A stretch of DNA of 64,000 nucleotides from Membranihabitans marinus. Lineage in GTDB: Bacteria > Bacteroidota > Bacteroidia > Chitinophagales > Saprospiraceae. Under the pieces are notes generated by a model, which was not told where the DNA came from, ran no database searches, and saw only the letters and a program-made list of their open reading frames with translations. Shown here in pieces: positions 1-8,168 of this stretch (its first letter is position 1; each line of letters opens with the position of its first letter). The stretch covers positions 1-64,000 of the forward strand of contig NZ_JAJQYA010000008.1 of NCBI RefSeq assembly GCF_021729155.1, given 5' to 3'. The translations under genes and the position numbers were made by a program.

Positions 1-414
1 ATCCAGTAAATGTGGATTGGATGAAGGAACCGGAGCCACTGTGCTCCGGGTGGGTGAGCCTAGATGAAGGAACCGAGAGCTCCGTCTCTCGGGTGGACTA
101 GACGATAGACGAGGCAGCGTCTGAATATAACTCAATGAAGTCATGTAGTGACCAAATATCCTTAATAGGCATTTGATGTGACTGAGCATAGTTGTCCGAA
201 GGACAACCAAATGCCGTAAATCGGCAGTTGACGATGGAACCGAGGCCACTGTGCCGAGGTATGACTGAGCTTATTAATTATAAATGTAATTCGTATAAGG
301 AGCATTGATGAGAGAACTGAGATCTCTTGAGCTCGGATGGTGTGACCAAAAGGATGATTGACCGTAAATCGGTCAATTTGAGATACTGAATCAGATACTA
401 AAGCGAATCGCCTT
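1..414. repeat. Hairpin array 1 (intergenic mosaic of short palindromes)
   Basis: No gene is visible here. The stretch is built from short inverted repeats with fixed loops. CCGGAGC arms flank CACTGT at 30-49. CCGAGAG arms flank CTCCGT at 73-92. GTTGTCC arms flank GAA at 191-207. TGCCG arms flank TAAAT at 212-226. ATTGACCG arms flank TAAAT at 357-377. Linkers recur too (ATGAAGGAACC, TGACTGAGC). The block at 304-388 is closely matched at 5290-5375. Positions 274-297 are the end of a MITE-like element described at 46797 and 47495. Loops read TAAAT on the + strand, so this array has the same orientation as most of 38583-39384. Confidence 0.85.
274..297 (-). mobile_element. Detached MITE terminal inverted repeat
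   Basis: The 24 bases are almost the exact reverse complement of the left end of the MITE copy at 47495 (shared core ACGAATTACATTTATAATTA). The rest of the element is not next to it: hairpin-array sequence follows directly on the left. It is either a deleted copy or an end captured by array rearrangement. Confidence 0.65.
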
Positions 415-1212
415 TTATGTCACTTTGGAATTGGATATAATTCGGTGAAAGAGGTTGGGGAAATATCGTTTAATATAAACTCCTAAGATCTCATATTGAC
501 CGATATATCCTTCCTTCTTACGACGTCTAATAATGCGTAGAGCCTTCTTAGCAAAAACCTCAGTAGACATCCCCTTAGATGTCTTTTGGTCCATCGTAGT
601 TTGAGGTTTGCCATCACCAGTCAAAGCATTTTTCGACACATCGGTATGTATAAATCCCGGACAGAGAATCGTAACATCGATACCGTGGTTTTGAACTTCA
701 AATCTCAATGAATCAAAATAACCTTGAATAGCGTGTTTGCTAGCCGCATAGGAAGACCTTAATGGGCTGCCAAATTTTCCAACAATACTGGAAACCACAA
801 CGACCTGACCTATTTTCCGCTTAATCATCGATGGCAATACCAACTGTGTCAAGGCAATAGTTCCAAAAAAATTGATCTCAAATAACCTCTTAGATACCGC
901 CAATTGGGTGTCCAAAGCCATAGATCGCTGGCTTACTCCACCATTATTGATCAATACATCGATTTGACCACCAAATCCCAAAGCTTGGTTTACCAATGAA
1001 GGCAATTCATCTTGATTGGCTAGATTTAGAGGTAAAATATGTTTTTGCCCCAATCCACCACATTCTTGCTTAACCGATTCCAATTTTTCGACGTTCCTTG
1101 CCGACAAAATCAAATTGGCTCCCAAATCAGCAAATCCTTTGGCCATTGCTCTACCCAATCCCGCAGAGGCACCGGTGATCCAAATCCATTGGTCTTTATA
1201 AGTGGTATTCAT
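415..1212 (-). CDS. SDR family NAD(P)-dependent oxidoreductase
   Basis: A classical short-chain dehydrogenase/reductase of 265 aa, normal length for the family. The Rossmann cofactor motif TGASAGLG is at residues 13-20, the structural INNGG motif at 88-92, the catalytic Ser at about 141-142, and the YxxxK pair at Tyr155/Lys159. It would oxidise or reduce an alcohol/carbonyl substrate in the cytoplasm; the substrate cannot be read from sequence. Its ATG directly follows the stop codon of the VOC gene, so it is the third gene of a cupin-like/VOC/SDR operon and probably translationally coupled. Family assignment is secure; the pathway is unknown. Confidence 0.93.
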   Translation of the reverse strand: MNTTYKDQWIWITGASAGLGRAMAKGFADLGANLILSARNVEKLESVKQECGGLGQKHILPLNLANQDELPSLVNQALGFGGQIDVLINNGGVSQRSMALDTQLAVSKRLFEINFFGTIALTQLVLPSMIKRKIGQVVVVSSIVGKFGSPLRSSYAASKHAIQGYFDSLRFEVQNHGIDVTILCPGFIHTDVSKNALTGDGKPQTTMDQKTSKGMSTEVFAKKALRIIRRRKKEGYIGQYEILGVYIKRYFPNLFHRIISNSKVT

Positions 1213-2274
1213 CTAATCTTTTACTCTGTTTAATGAAAGTGCTTTTAGCATAAATTTTGGCAGGGCTTTTTCCGGTTTACGTTTACGCAAATCCAAATAC
1301 CACCCCACTTTTTTCAAGATAGGAATTTTATGGGTTTCTACAAATTCAATTAAAGTCCCATCGGGATCTTCTACATAACTAAAATGACCTGCAGCTTCCC
1401 CCATATCGAAACTATTACTACTATCTACCGTAAAAGGTGAATTGTGAGATTCACATAGTTTTCTCATCTCATCCATTCCCACAATATCATAACACAGATG
1501 AATAAATCCTAAATCACCCCAATATCTGTTTTTATATATTTTGTTGGGTTGACGATCCAAGACTTGGATCAATTCAATCTCAGATTTTCCCAACATTTCA
1601 GAAAATGGCCCTCTATAAGGAGCTTCTCTAGTCAACAATACCCTTCTGTATTGGCTGGTATTACCACTCCAAGTCTTAGAACCAGCATAATCATCAGTCA
1701 CATCGAATTTCACTTGATTATAGCCCAATATATTGGTGTAAAATTCAACCGATTTATCAATATTACTCACCCCTATTACTGCACCACTGATTCCTCCATT
1801 GTCTCGATACCTATTGCCGAACCAATGTTGGGACTCCACTACTTCAAATACATTGTCGTAAGGATCTTGAAAATAAAAATGAGGTCTACCTAAAGGATCC
1901 TTCTCAATACCAGAAAGCAATTTAACATTATTGCTTTCCATATGAGCAAAAGTATTACTTACATTTCTCGATTTTATCTTGGCTGCATTGATACCCAAAT
2001 CTCCTGGCAATACATCAAATTCGGCTTTTTCAGGAGTTCTACTTACATACTGCCATATTTCAAAGCCCCCGCCGCCATTGAGGTTCATAGCAAGTATGGC
2101 ATGTCTACTTTGAGGTTTTCCTCCAGTATATGGCAACATCAATCCCGCTTCCGCTGCTTCATCGAATATGGGAACATCCATACCAATGATCTTTCGATAC
2201 CAAGCCCATGCTGCATGAACATCACTTACCCCTATGCCCATTTGTTGTATTCCACTAATATAAGGTTTCTGCAT
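1213..2274 (-). CDS. Two-domain VOC (glyoxalase/dioxygenase fold) protein
   Basis: A 353-aa protein with two vicinal-oxygen-chelate modules, about residues 8-135 and 163-315. Each ends in the typical strand with a metal-ligand Glu (DPYDNVFEVVE in the first, DPDGTLIEFVE in the second). A candidate His ligand lies in FIHLCYD of the second module. The two-module plan resembles extradiol dioxygenases and HPPD-like enzymes, but also many uncharacterised VOC proteins. A basic tail (residues ~318-353) follows the second domain. It sits between the cupin-like and SDR genes, 36 bp from the former and abutting the latter. Modification of a small aromatic or lipid-like molecule by the three enzymes is an inference. 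Confidence 0.85.
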   Translation of the reverse strand: MQKPYISGIQQMGIGVSDVHAAWAWYRKIIGMDVPIFDEAAEAGLMLPYTGGKPQSRHAILAMNLNGGGGFEIWQYVSRTPEKAEFDVLPGDLGINAAKIKSRNVSNTFAHMESNNVKLLSGIEKDPLGRPHFYFQDPYDNVFEVVESQHWFGNRYRDNGGISGAVIGVSNIDKSVEFYTNILGYNQVKFDVTDDYAGSKTWSGNTSQYRRVLLTREAPYRGPFSEMLGKSEIELIQVLDRQPNKIYKNRYWGDLGFIHLCYDIVGMDEMRKLCESHNSPFTVDSSNSFDMGEAAGHFSYVEDPDGTLIEFVETHKIPILKKVGWYLDLRKRKPEKALPKFMLKALSLNRVKD

Positions 2275-2310
2275 AATAATTCTTTGGTCTAAAATCGAAT
2301 GAATAAATAA

Positions 2311-3156
2311 TTATAGGGTCTTCTCTGCCCGCTTAATCGCAATATCTTCTTTTAAATTTTTCCACTTAGGTCCCATTAATTTATTCATTCCCTTATCCAC
2401 TACAAAGTGTCTAGAAATATTCATCAATCCTTTGGCTCTAGTAAAAATAGATGCATTGGCACGTAAACTCAAAGAATATCCACCTACGACATAATGCATG
2501 AAATGCCAACAGCCCATAGGCATAAACAAGGTCTCTCCATGCTTGAGGATGGTTCGATATCCAGTAGCATTTTTAAGGGCCGGAAATTTATCGTAATCTG
2601 GATTTAGCACGTCGACGTGACTCTGTACAGTAAATGGATGATTGTATAAATATACTCCTTGATCTTCATCGAACAAAATACATTCCTTTTCTGTCTGAAA
2701 ATGAGTGTGAAAAACACAAGAATAATCTATATCGTAGTGAAGATTGACACTGGATCCTGCCCCTCCAAAAAACATAAAAGGATATTTATCCATAAATCCT
2801 CCCATTACATTGGGCATGGAGAAGTCGTTGACCAATTCAGGTGCATGCTCAAAAATGTTGTACAAAAACATCCTGTAGTCAGTAGGCTCATTTTGTATCA
2901 AAGTCAAATAATCCCCCAACTTCATGTGGGTGGCAGGTGTCATATATCCCTTTCCCGGTTTGTGGTAATCTTTGGAAAATAATGGCACTTTTAGGTGACC
3001 ATAATTATCTCTCAAAAAATCCCAAGTCCACTTATCTTTCGCTGGCCAATCCTCGGTTATATCGGTCAACACCACTGGTGTCTTGGTATTTAAATAATTT
3101 TTTTGAAAATCTCTTGGAGAAATTCCAGATACGCGCTCAATAGCTTTTAAATTCAT
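2311..3156 (-). CDS. Cupin-like (JmjC-type) Fe(II)/2-oxoglutarate oxygenase family protein
   Basis: A 281-aa protein of the cupin_8/JmjC-like family. The metal-binding HxD is visible as His140-Tyr-Asp142, and the distal His is probably His218 in GCWHFMH, preceded by the usual Pro-rich strand (LFMPMG). A Lys or Arg near residue 232 (SLSLRAN) could bind 2-oxoglutarate. Members hydroxylate proteins or small molecules; the substrate here is unknown. It is the first gene of the three-gene minus-strand operon. The 228-bp gap to the divergent AMP nucleosidase gene must hold both promoters. Confidence 0.85.
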   Translation of the reverse strand: MNLKAIERVSGISPRDFQKNYLNTKTPVVLTDITEDWPAKDKWTWDFLRDNYGHLKVPLFSKDYHKPGKGYMTPATHMKLGDYLTLIQNEPTDYRMFLYNIFEHAPELVNDFSMPNVMGGFMDKYPFMFFGGAGSSVNLHYDIDYSCVFHTHFQTEKECILFDEDQGVYLYNHPFTVQSHVDVLNPDYDKFPALKNATGYRTILKHGETLFMPMGCWHFMHYVVGGYSLSLRANASIFTRAKGLMNISRHFVVDKGMNKLMGPKWKNLKEDIAIKRAEKTL

Positions 3157-3384
3157 ACCCCATTATTTTTTATCGAAAATATCAGCGACTTCAACTTTGA
3201 ATCCCTAATTTAACAATTATATAAAATTTAAAAAATAGTAAGTTTAAAAAAACAGGACGAATATACAACTTATCTTATTGAATGTACAGACTTAACTATG
3301 AATTAGGGTTAAGTTCAAGTAAAAATAAAAACCAACTTTACAGAGCCGTAAAATTTCTATACATTTAAGTAATGAATATGAAAT

Positions 3385-4158
3385 ATGAAAACGAAAAATG
3401 AAATAGTCCGCAATTGGCTCCCGAGATATACGGGAACTGAACTCAAAGATTTTGGCAGATACATTATAATTGTCAACTTCAATAATTACTTGGAATTATT
3501 CGCCAAATGGTATAATTGCGAGATAAAAGGTGATGGTCGGGCTATGAAATCGGCTACTCACGACAACATTACCATCATAAATTTTGGTATGGGCAGTCCC
3601 AATGCAGGTACCATTATTGACCTACTTACAGCCATTAAACCCAAGGCTGTGATCTTTTTGGGGAAATGTGGTGGATTGAAAATGAAAACAAATAAAGTAG
3701 GTGATTTAATCCTTCCTATTGCAGCCATTCGAGGTGAAGGTACATCCAATGACTACCTGCCACCTGAAATACCAGCACTGCCTGCCTTTGCTTTGCAAAA
3801 AGCCATCTCTACTACCATACGTGAATTTGGTCTCGACTACTGGACGGGAACGGTATACACCACCAACAAACGGGTATGGGAACACAGAGAAGACTTCAAA
3901 GACTACCTTCGAACCCTTCGAGCATTGGCTATAGATATGGAAACAGCCACCATCTTTGTAGCCGCATTTAAAAATCACATTCAGGCTGGAGCCCTTTTGC
4001 TGGTCTCCGATATCCCTATGGTGCCAGAAGGAGTAAAAACAGAAGCCAGTGATAAGGATGTCACTAAAAAATATGCAGAAGATCACCTTAAAATAGGCAT
4101 TGAAAGTCTGCGCAAATTGATAAATAAATCGGTGACCATCAAACACCTTCGGTTCTAG
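3385..4158 (+). CDS. amn: AMP nucleosidase (short form)
   Basis: Predicted to hydrolyse AMP to adenine and ribose 5-phosphate, controlling the adenylate pool in the cytoplasm. The 257-aa length matches the short form common in Bacteroidota, which lacks the N-terminal domain of the enterobacterial enzyme. Visible nucleoside-phosphorylase-fold signatures are FGMGSPNAG (67-75), the LGKCGG phosphate loop (92-97) and IDMETATIF (about 187-195), with the Glu expected to contact the ribose. It is monocistronic and divergent from the cupin-like operon; a hairpin array follows it. The start was chosen at the ATG giving the family's normal N terminus. Confidence 0.92.
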   Translation: MKTKNEIVRNWLPRYTGTELKDFGRYIIIVNFNNYLELFAKWYNCEIKGDGRAMKSATHDNITIINFGMGSPNAGTIIDLLTAIKPKAVIFLGKCGGLKMKTNKVGDLILPIAAIRGEGTSNDYLPPEIPALPAFALQKAISTTIREFGLDYWTGTVYTTNKRVWEHREDFKDYLRTLRALAIDMETATIFVAAFKNHIQAGALLLVSDIPMVPEGVKTEASDKDVTKKYAEDHLKIGIESLRKLINKSVTIKHLRF

Positions 4159-5554
4159 TTGTCATTGTATTTGCTGTCCAATTGAACGTATCTCACTGAT
4201 TAGGAGTTATTGTCCATCATTAAATAATACCACGATTAAGAATCCTCTATTAGAAGGAGGACATTAACTTTATACATTGCCCTAGGATTGCTTATTGTAT
4301 AGCTGTTTTGAGAAAATGTAACATAAGGAGGAAGAGCCGAGAACCATGGTTGATGGTTGGAGTCCTGCCTGTAACCGATGATCCCGAGGTAAGCCATCAA
4401 CTAACTACGTATTGATCAGGGTATAAAAAGACTATAAATTTGCTTCAAAAGAAGTAAATGAATAAATACGAAGAATTTGCTCATTTGCTTACAAGGAATT
4501 CTCTCCTATCGACAGAAAACATTTTTTTCTATTAAAATCAAAGTTTGATGTGAATTGAATGATACCATGAATGGTTATGCTCATGGATTTGTCACACTTT
4601 TTGCCGAAATAATCATATTATATCTAGTATCATTGAATTAAAACAATGATTATCTGTCAAAGAAAGCCTATAGAGCAAAAAGTCCGCCAAATCAACATTG
4701 TTTATACTTTATGGAATCTCGTCATGCCACAGTGGCTCTGGTTCCTTCAAGACAATTATATTATTACTGTGACAAGTACTTAAACTTGTCAATTTAAATG
4801 CAGTGTCGTCGCAGCACAGTGGCTGCGACTTCTCTCCCCGTAGACCGATTAACGGTCTACGATGCTTTGCATTTTGGTCGTTCACACCCGGAGCACAGTG
4901 GCTCCGGTTCCCTCATCCGATGGACATTTAGTCCATTGGGTTGTCCAACAGGACAACTTCATTCAGTCATCATCATCCAATCCACATTAATTGGATTGGG
5001 TACTTCGTACTGCATTTGGTCGTTCTCGCCAGAGTCCGATTTACGGGCCAACCCATCCACGACGCGGTGGTCGTGGCTCCTTCAAGCAATTATATTATTA
5101 CTGTGACAAGTACTTAAACTTGTCAATTTAAATACAGTGTCGTCACAGCGCAGTGGCTGTGACTTCTCTCGCCAGAGCCCGATTTACGGGCTCTGGTGCT
5201 GCGCACTTCGCTCGTTCACCCACGGCTATTAACATATCATCCCTTCAGGATGACCGAATGAAGTGCAAAACCACCTATGATCCAATAGGGATCATCGATG
5301 AGAGAACCGAGATCTCTTGATCTCGGATGGATTAGCCAAAAGTATCATTGACCGCAAACCGGTCAATATGAGATAACCACTTTGGAAGATTAAAACATAT
5401 GGCAATATAAAACTGTTACAGGAGCATAGTCAATGCCATATAAAATATAGAAAAAAGGATAGATGAGATTGCAATTGGTTTTTCCTCTGGATGGAGGCTG
5501 AGATTCTCTCTCTGTAACATATGTTACCAATTTAATCTCGAACACATCCTATCT
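4159..5554. repeat. Hairpin array 2 with internal duplications
   Basis: About 1.4 kb without a credible gene. Positions 4526-4605 are identical over 80 bp to 39921-40000. Positions 4676-4735 match 39406-39465. Short hairpins include 4808-4829 (arm GTCGCAGC, loop ACAGTG), 4839-4861 (CGTAGACCG, ATTAA), 4888-4907 (CCGGAGC, ACAGTG), 4920-4936 (ATGGAC, ATTTA), 4940-4957 (GTTGTCC, AACA), 5057-5076 (CCACGAC, GCGGTG), 5142-5163 (GTCACAGC, GCAGTG), 5172-5196 (CCAGAGCCCG, ATTTA), 5237-5253 (TCATCC, CTTCA), 5277-5295 (ATGATCC, AATAG), 5307-5326 (CCGAGAT, CTCTTG) and 5347-5367 (ATTGACCG, CAAAC). A hairpin with arm TGACAAGT and its flanks occur twice, 334 bp apart (4769 and 5103). The loop is mostly ATTTA on +, so the array is inverted relative to array 1. 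Confidence 0.88.
5514..5527. promoter_or_regulatory. Candidate operator, perfect 14-bp palindrome
   Basis: GTAACATATGTTAC is a perfect dyad of form GTAAC-N4-GTTAC, in the style of Crp/Fnr-family sites. Its centre is 29.5 bp upstream of the TATCTTTG box at 5550. This puts it near -43 if transcription starts about 7 bp after the box, a usual position for a class II activator. The regulator is not encoded in this window. Confidence 0.5.
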
Positions 5555-5557
5555 TTG
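5550..5557 (+). promoter_or_regulatory. Bacteroidota-type -7 promoter box
   Basis: TATCTTTG matches the TAnnTTTG consensus exactly and ends 21 bp before the ATG of the persulfide dioxygenase-like gene at 5579. A clear -33 TTG was not found, which would fit dependence on an activator at 5514-5527. Confidence 0.55.
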
Positions 5558-5578
5558 TTATATAAAAATAATCGCATT

Positions 5579-6997
5579 ATGAAAGTAGAACAAATTTATA
5601 CTGGATGCCTTGCCCAAGGAGCTTACTATATCGAAAGTAAGGGTGAAGCTGTCGTCATTGATCCCCTTCGAGAAGTGCAACCCTATATTGACAAAGCCCA
5701 AAAAAATGGTGCAAAAATAAAATATGTTTTAGAGACCCATTTTCATGCCGATTTTGTCAGTGGCCATATAGACCTAGCAAATAAAACTGGAGCAACCATA
5801 GTTTTTGGCCCCACTGCACAACCGGGATTTGAAGCCCATGTTGCTGAGGAAAATGAAATCCTTAAAGTAGGTGATGCCACTATCAGAGTCATCCACACTC
5901 CTGGACATACCATGGAAAGTACTTGCTATCTATTGTCGGATGAAGAAGGTAAAGATATAGGATTATTTACTGGAGACACCTTATTTATAGGGGATGTAGG
6001 ACGACCTGATTTGGCTCAAAAAGTGGTCGCTGAATTGACCCAAGAAAAATTAGCCGGACACCTCTACGACTCACTACACGAAAAAATAATGCCGCTGGCC
6101 GATGACATTGTGGTCTATCCCGCCCATGGAGCTGGCTCTGCTTGTGGTAAAAACATGAGTAAAGAAACCACTGACTTGCTGGGCAATCAAAAGAAAAACA
6201 ATTACGCCCTTCAACCTATGTCCAAGGAAGCATTTATCAAAAAAGTCTTACACGGATTAATGCCTCCTCCTAAATATTTTCCCGAGAATGTAATGATGAA
6301 CATTCAGGGCTATGAAAGCATAGATAACGTCCTAAACAAGGGGCTACAGGCACTGGATCCAGAAGCATTCGAATCTATGGCCAATGAAACCGATGCCCTG
6401 CTCCTGGACACTAGAAATGCCCAAACCTTTGCCAAAGGTTTTATCCCCAATTCAATCAACATTGGGATCGATGGAAATTTTGCACCATGGGTTGGAGCCC
6501 TTATTCCCGATATCAAACAAAACATCTTACTTATAGCAGATGAAGGACGGGAAGAAGAAGTAGTTACCAGACTAGCGCGTGTGGGATACGATCACACCAT
6601 TGGATATCTTAAAGGGGGATTCTCAGCTTGGCAAAAAGCGAACAAAGAAATTGACGAAATCACCTCTATATCTGTGGACACTCTAGCGCAATATCTGGAG
6701 GATAATCCCGAATTATCCATCCTCGATGTACGCAAAGAAAGTGAACATATTTCAGAACACATTATCGGTTCCACAAACCTAGCCTTAGATTATATCAATG
6801 AAAACATTGATCAAATAGACAAGGACAAGACCTACTATGTGCATTGTGCAGGTGGCTATAGATCTATGATTTTTACCTCTATCCTTAAGGCCAGAGGATT
6901 TGAAAATCTTATCGATGTCAGTGGAGGATTTAAAAGTATTAAAGAATCAGACAAATTCAATCTCAGTGAATACGTCTGCCCTACTACCCTACTGTAA
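5579..6997 (+). CDS. Persulfide dioxygenase-like MBL hydrolase fused to two rhodanese domains
   Basis: A 472-aa protein with the architecture of CstB-like persulfide dioxygenase/sulfurtransferases. It should oxidise or transfer sulfane sulfur from low-molecular-weight persulfides. The metallo-beta-lactamase domain (1-~200) carries THFHAD (53-58), HTPGH (106-110), GDTLFIGD (132-139) and YPAHG (180-184), the ETHE1-type mononuclear iron ligands. The first rhodanese domain (~255-360) lacks a catalytic Cys (its loop reads ADEGREEE). The second (~375-460) has an active loop CAGGYRS with Cys423. An upstream in-frame TTG at 5555 lies inside the promoter box, so the ATG at 5579 was chosen. It heads a plus-strand sulfur block. 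Confidence 0.92.
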   Translation: MKVEQIYTGCLAQGAYYIESKGEAVVIDPLREVQPYIDKAQKNGAKIKYVLETHFHADFVSGHIDLANKTGATIVFGPTAQPGFEAHVAEENEILKVGDATIRVIHTPGHTMESTCYLLSDEEGKDIGLFTGDTLFIGDVGRPDLAQKVVAELTQEKLAGHLYDSLHEKIMPLADDIVVYPAHGAGSACGKNMSKETTDLLGNQKKNNYALQPMSKEAFIKKVLHGLMPPPKYFPENVMMNIQGYESIDNVLNKGLQALDPEAFESMANETDALLLDTRNAQTFAKGFIPNSINIGIDGNFAPWVGALIPDIKQNILLIADEGREEEVVTRLARVGYDHTIGYLKGGFSAWQKANKEIDEITSISVDTLAQYLEDNPELSILDVRKESEHISEHIIGSTNLALDYINENIDQIDKDKTYYVHCAGGYRSMIFTSILKARGFENLIDVSGGFKSIKESDKFNLSEYVCPTTLL

Positions 6998-7277
6998 ATA
7001 AAATAACCGTAGATAGTGGTAAACAACCCCCATAGCTATAAATCATTTTTCCATCATTGTGGAAAAACATCAATAAAAGGTTGGTTCTAAATAAATTAGT
7101 TCAGGTAGAGTTCGAATTTTTTTTGGAACCACCTTTTCCCTAAATTTAAAACGATGAAAACATCGAGTAATCAGACAACATCGAAACTTATTGTCCAATA
7201 TTAATTGACTCAAACAAATTGACAAGCTATTAATTCTCAATTCGATTCAATCACATTTATAATTAAAACAAAATATC

Positions 7278-7598
7278 ATGTTTAAAATATTAAAAAACAT
7301 TTTTTCACCGGCAGAAAAGGATGGCGGTTTAATTGATATCCTTAAAAACGATGCCTATCTGGTCGATGTCCGAAGTCCCTTAGAATATTCTTCCGGTAGT
7401 GTTAAAGGGGCAGTAAACATACCTTTAGACACCATTAAGAGTCAATTACCGAAATTTCAAAACAAAGAAAATATAGTGGTTTTCTGCAGAAGTGGTGCTA
7501 GAAGTAGTAGGGCCAAATCCATCCTAAAGAATTACGGTATAGAAGGGGTAATCAATGGTGGGTCTATGCAAAATGTACAAGCAGCTTTAAAAGCTTAA
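7278..7598 (+). CDS. Single-domain rhodanese-like sulfurtransferase
   Basis: A 106-aa protein that is almost entirely one rhodanese domain. The DVRSPLEY segment is at 30-37 and the catalytic loop CRSGARSS begins at Cys70. It would carry sulfur as a persulfide on that Cys. No signal peptide is seen (the N terminus is short and amphipathic), so it is probably cytoplasmic. It lies 280 bp after the MBL-rhodanese fusion, and that gap holds nothing recognisable. It is plausibly a donor or acceptor for the fusion protein. Confidence 0.9.
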   Translation: MFKILKNIFSPAEKDGGLIDILKNDAYLVDVRSPLEYSSGSVKGAVNIPLDTIKSQLPKFQNKENIVVFCRSGARSSRAKSILKNYGIEGVINGGSMQNVQAALKA

Positions 7599-7916
7599 TT
7601 GATGTAGTTAAACCCTGTAGAATATAGAGTAAATTACTCATATATTACTCTATATCCTCATGAAAGATGTAAGCTATTGTGAAAAACTCGAACCTGCAAT
7701 AATACCTATTCTTCTTGCATTGGTTTTTGTATTTCCCAATCCTATAGCGCACAGTCGTAATTACTTATACTTTAAGTCAGCGTTTTTATTTACTATTGTT
7801 TAAATCAAATATTGTTATGATCATTCTCCATACAGAAATATTGATCTTATCTTAGGTAAAACAATTGGGACAGTTAAAGATATGACATCATACTAATACC
7901 ATAAATTAATAATTAG
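7599..7916. other. Intergenic region, no gene supported
   Basis: An AT-rich gap of 318 bp. The only open frame on + (7660-7803, 47 codons, one hydrophobic stretch) has no recognisable family or clear promoter and is not called. No convincing terminator hairpin or repeat unit is seen. Confidence 0.5.
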
Positions 7917-8168
7917 ATGTTAGAAAGGATATATAGACCATGGAATTTATTTAGAATTATTCGCCTCATCATTGGGGTGGTTGTCATTGCGACAGGGATA
8001 ATAGATCACCAATATATGCTCATTCCTATAGGAGGGATATTTACGTTAATGACAATACTAGATTTAAACAATTGTTCCAATAATTGTCAAACCATTCCAC
8101 GAAGGAACTACGGGGAAACTGAAAATATTATTTTCGAAGAAGTAAAATCTAAAGACTATGACCATTAG
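7917..8168 (+). CDS. Small membrane protein with Cys motif (DUF2892-like)
   Basis: An 83-aa protein with two hydrophobic segments (about 15-33 and 35-53), then a cysteine pair in NNCSNNC and a short acidic tail. The N terminus (ERIYRPWNLFRIIRL) is typical of small membrane proteins found beside rhodaneses in Bacteroidota. The assignment to the DUF2892-like group comes from recollection of that pattern, not from a search. Its last codons overlap the next gene by 11 bp, indicating a tight operon with the haem-motif lipoprotein. The Cys pair may handle sulfane sulfur or metal at the inner membrane; this is inference. Confidence 0.7.
   Translation: MLERIYRPWNLFRIIRLIIGVVVIATGIIDHQYMLIPIGGIFTLMTILDLNNCSNNCQTIPRRNYGETENIIFEEVKSKDYDH

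Noticed and set aside
4310-4440. Possible structured RNA downstream of AMP nucleosidase
   Set aside because: GTTGATGG and CCATCAAC can pair across ~40 bp, but no known RNA family is recognised and no terminator or promoter is visible.
4798-5106. 102-codon open frame in array 2
   Set aside because: It is made of hairpin units, and its peptide simply reflects palindromes. There is no promoter and no known family.
4739-5375. Integron attC sites
   Set aside because: Palindromes are much shorter, lack the RYYYAAC/GTTRRRY core, and no gene cassette or integrase is present.
5555-5578. TTG start for the persulfide dioxygenase
   Set aside because: It overlaps the TATCTTTG promoter box and adds eight residues not typical of the family. 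ATG at 5579 was used.
7660-7803. 47-codon frame in the gap before the DUF2892-like gene
   Set aside because: Only one hydrophobic stretch, no family match and no promoter; chance is as likely.
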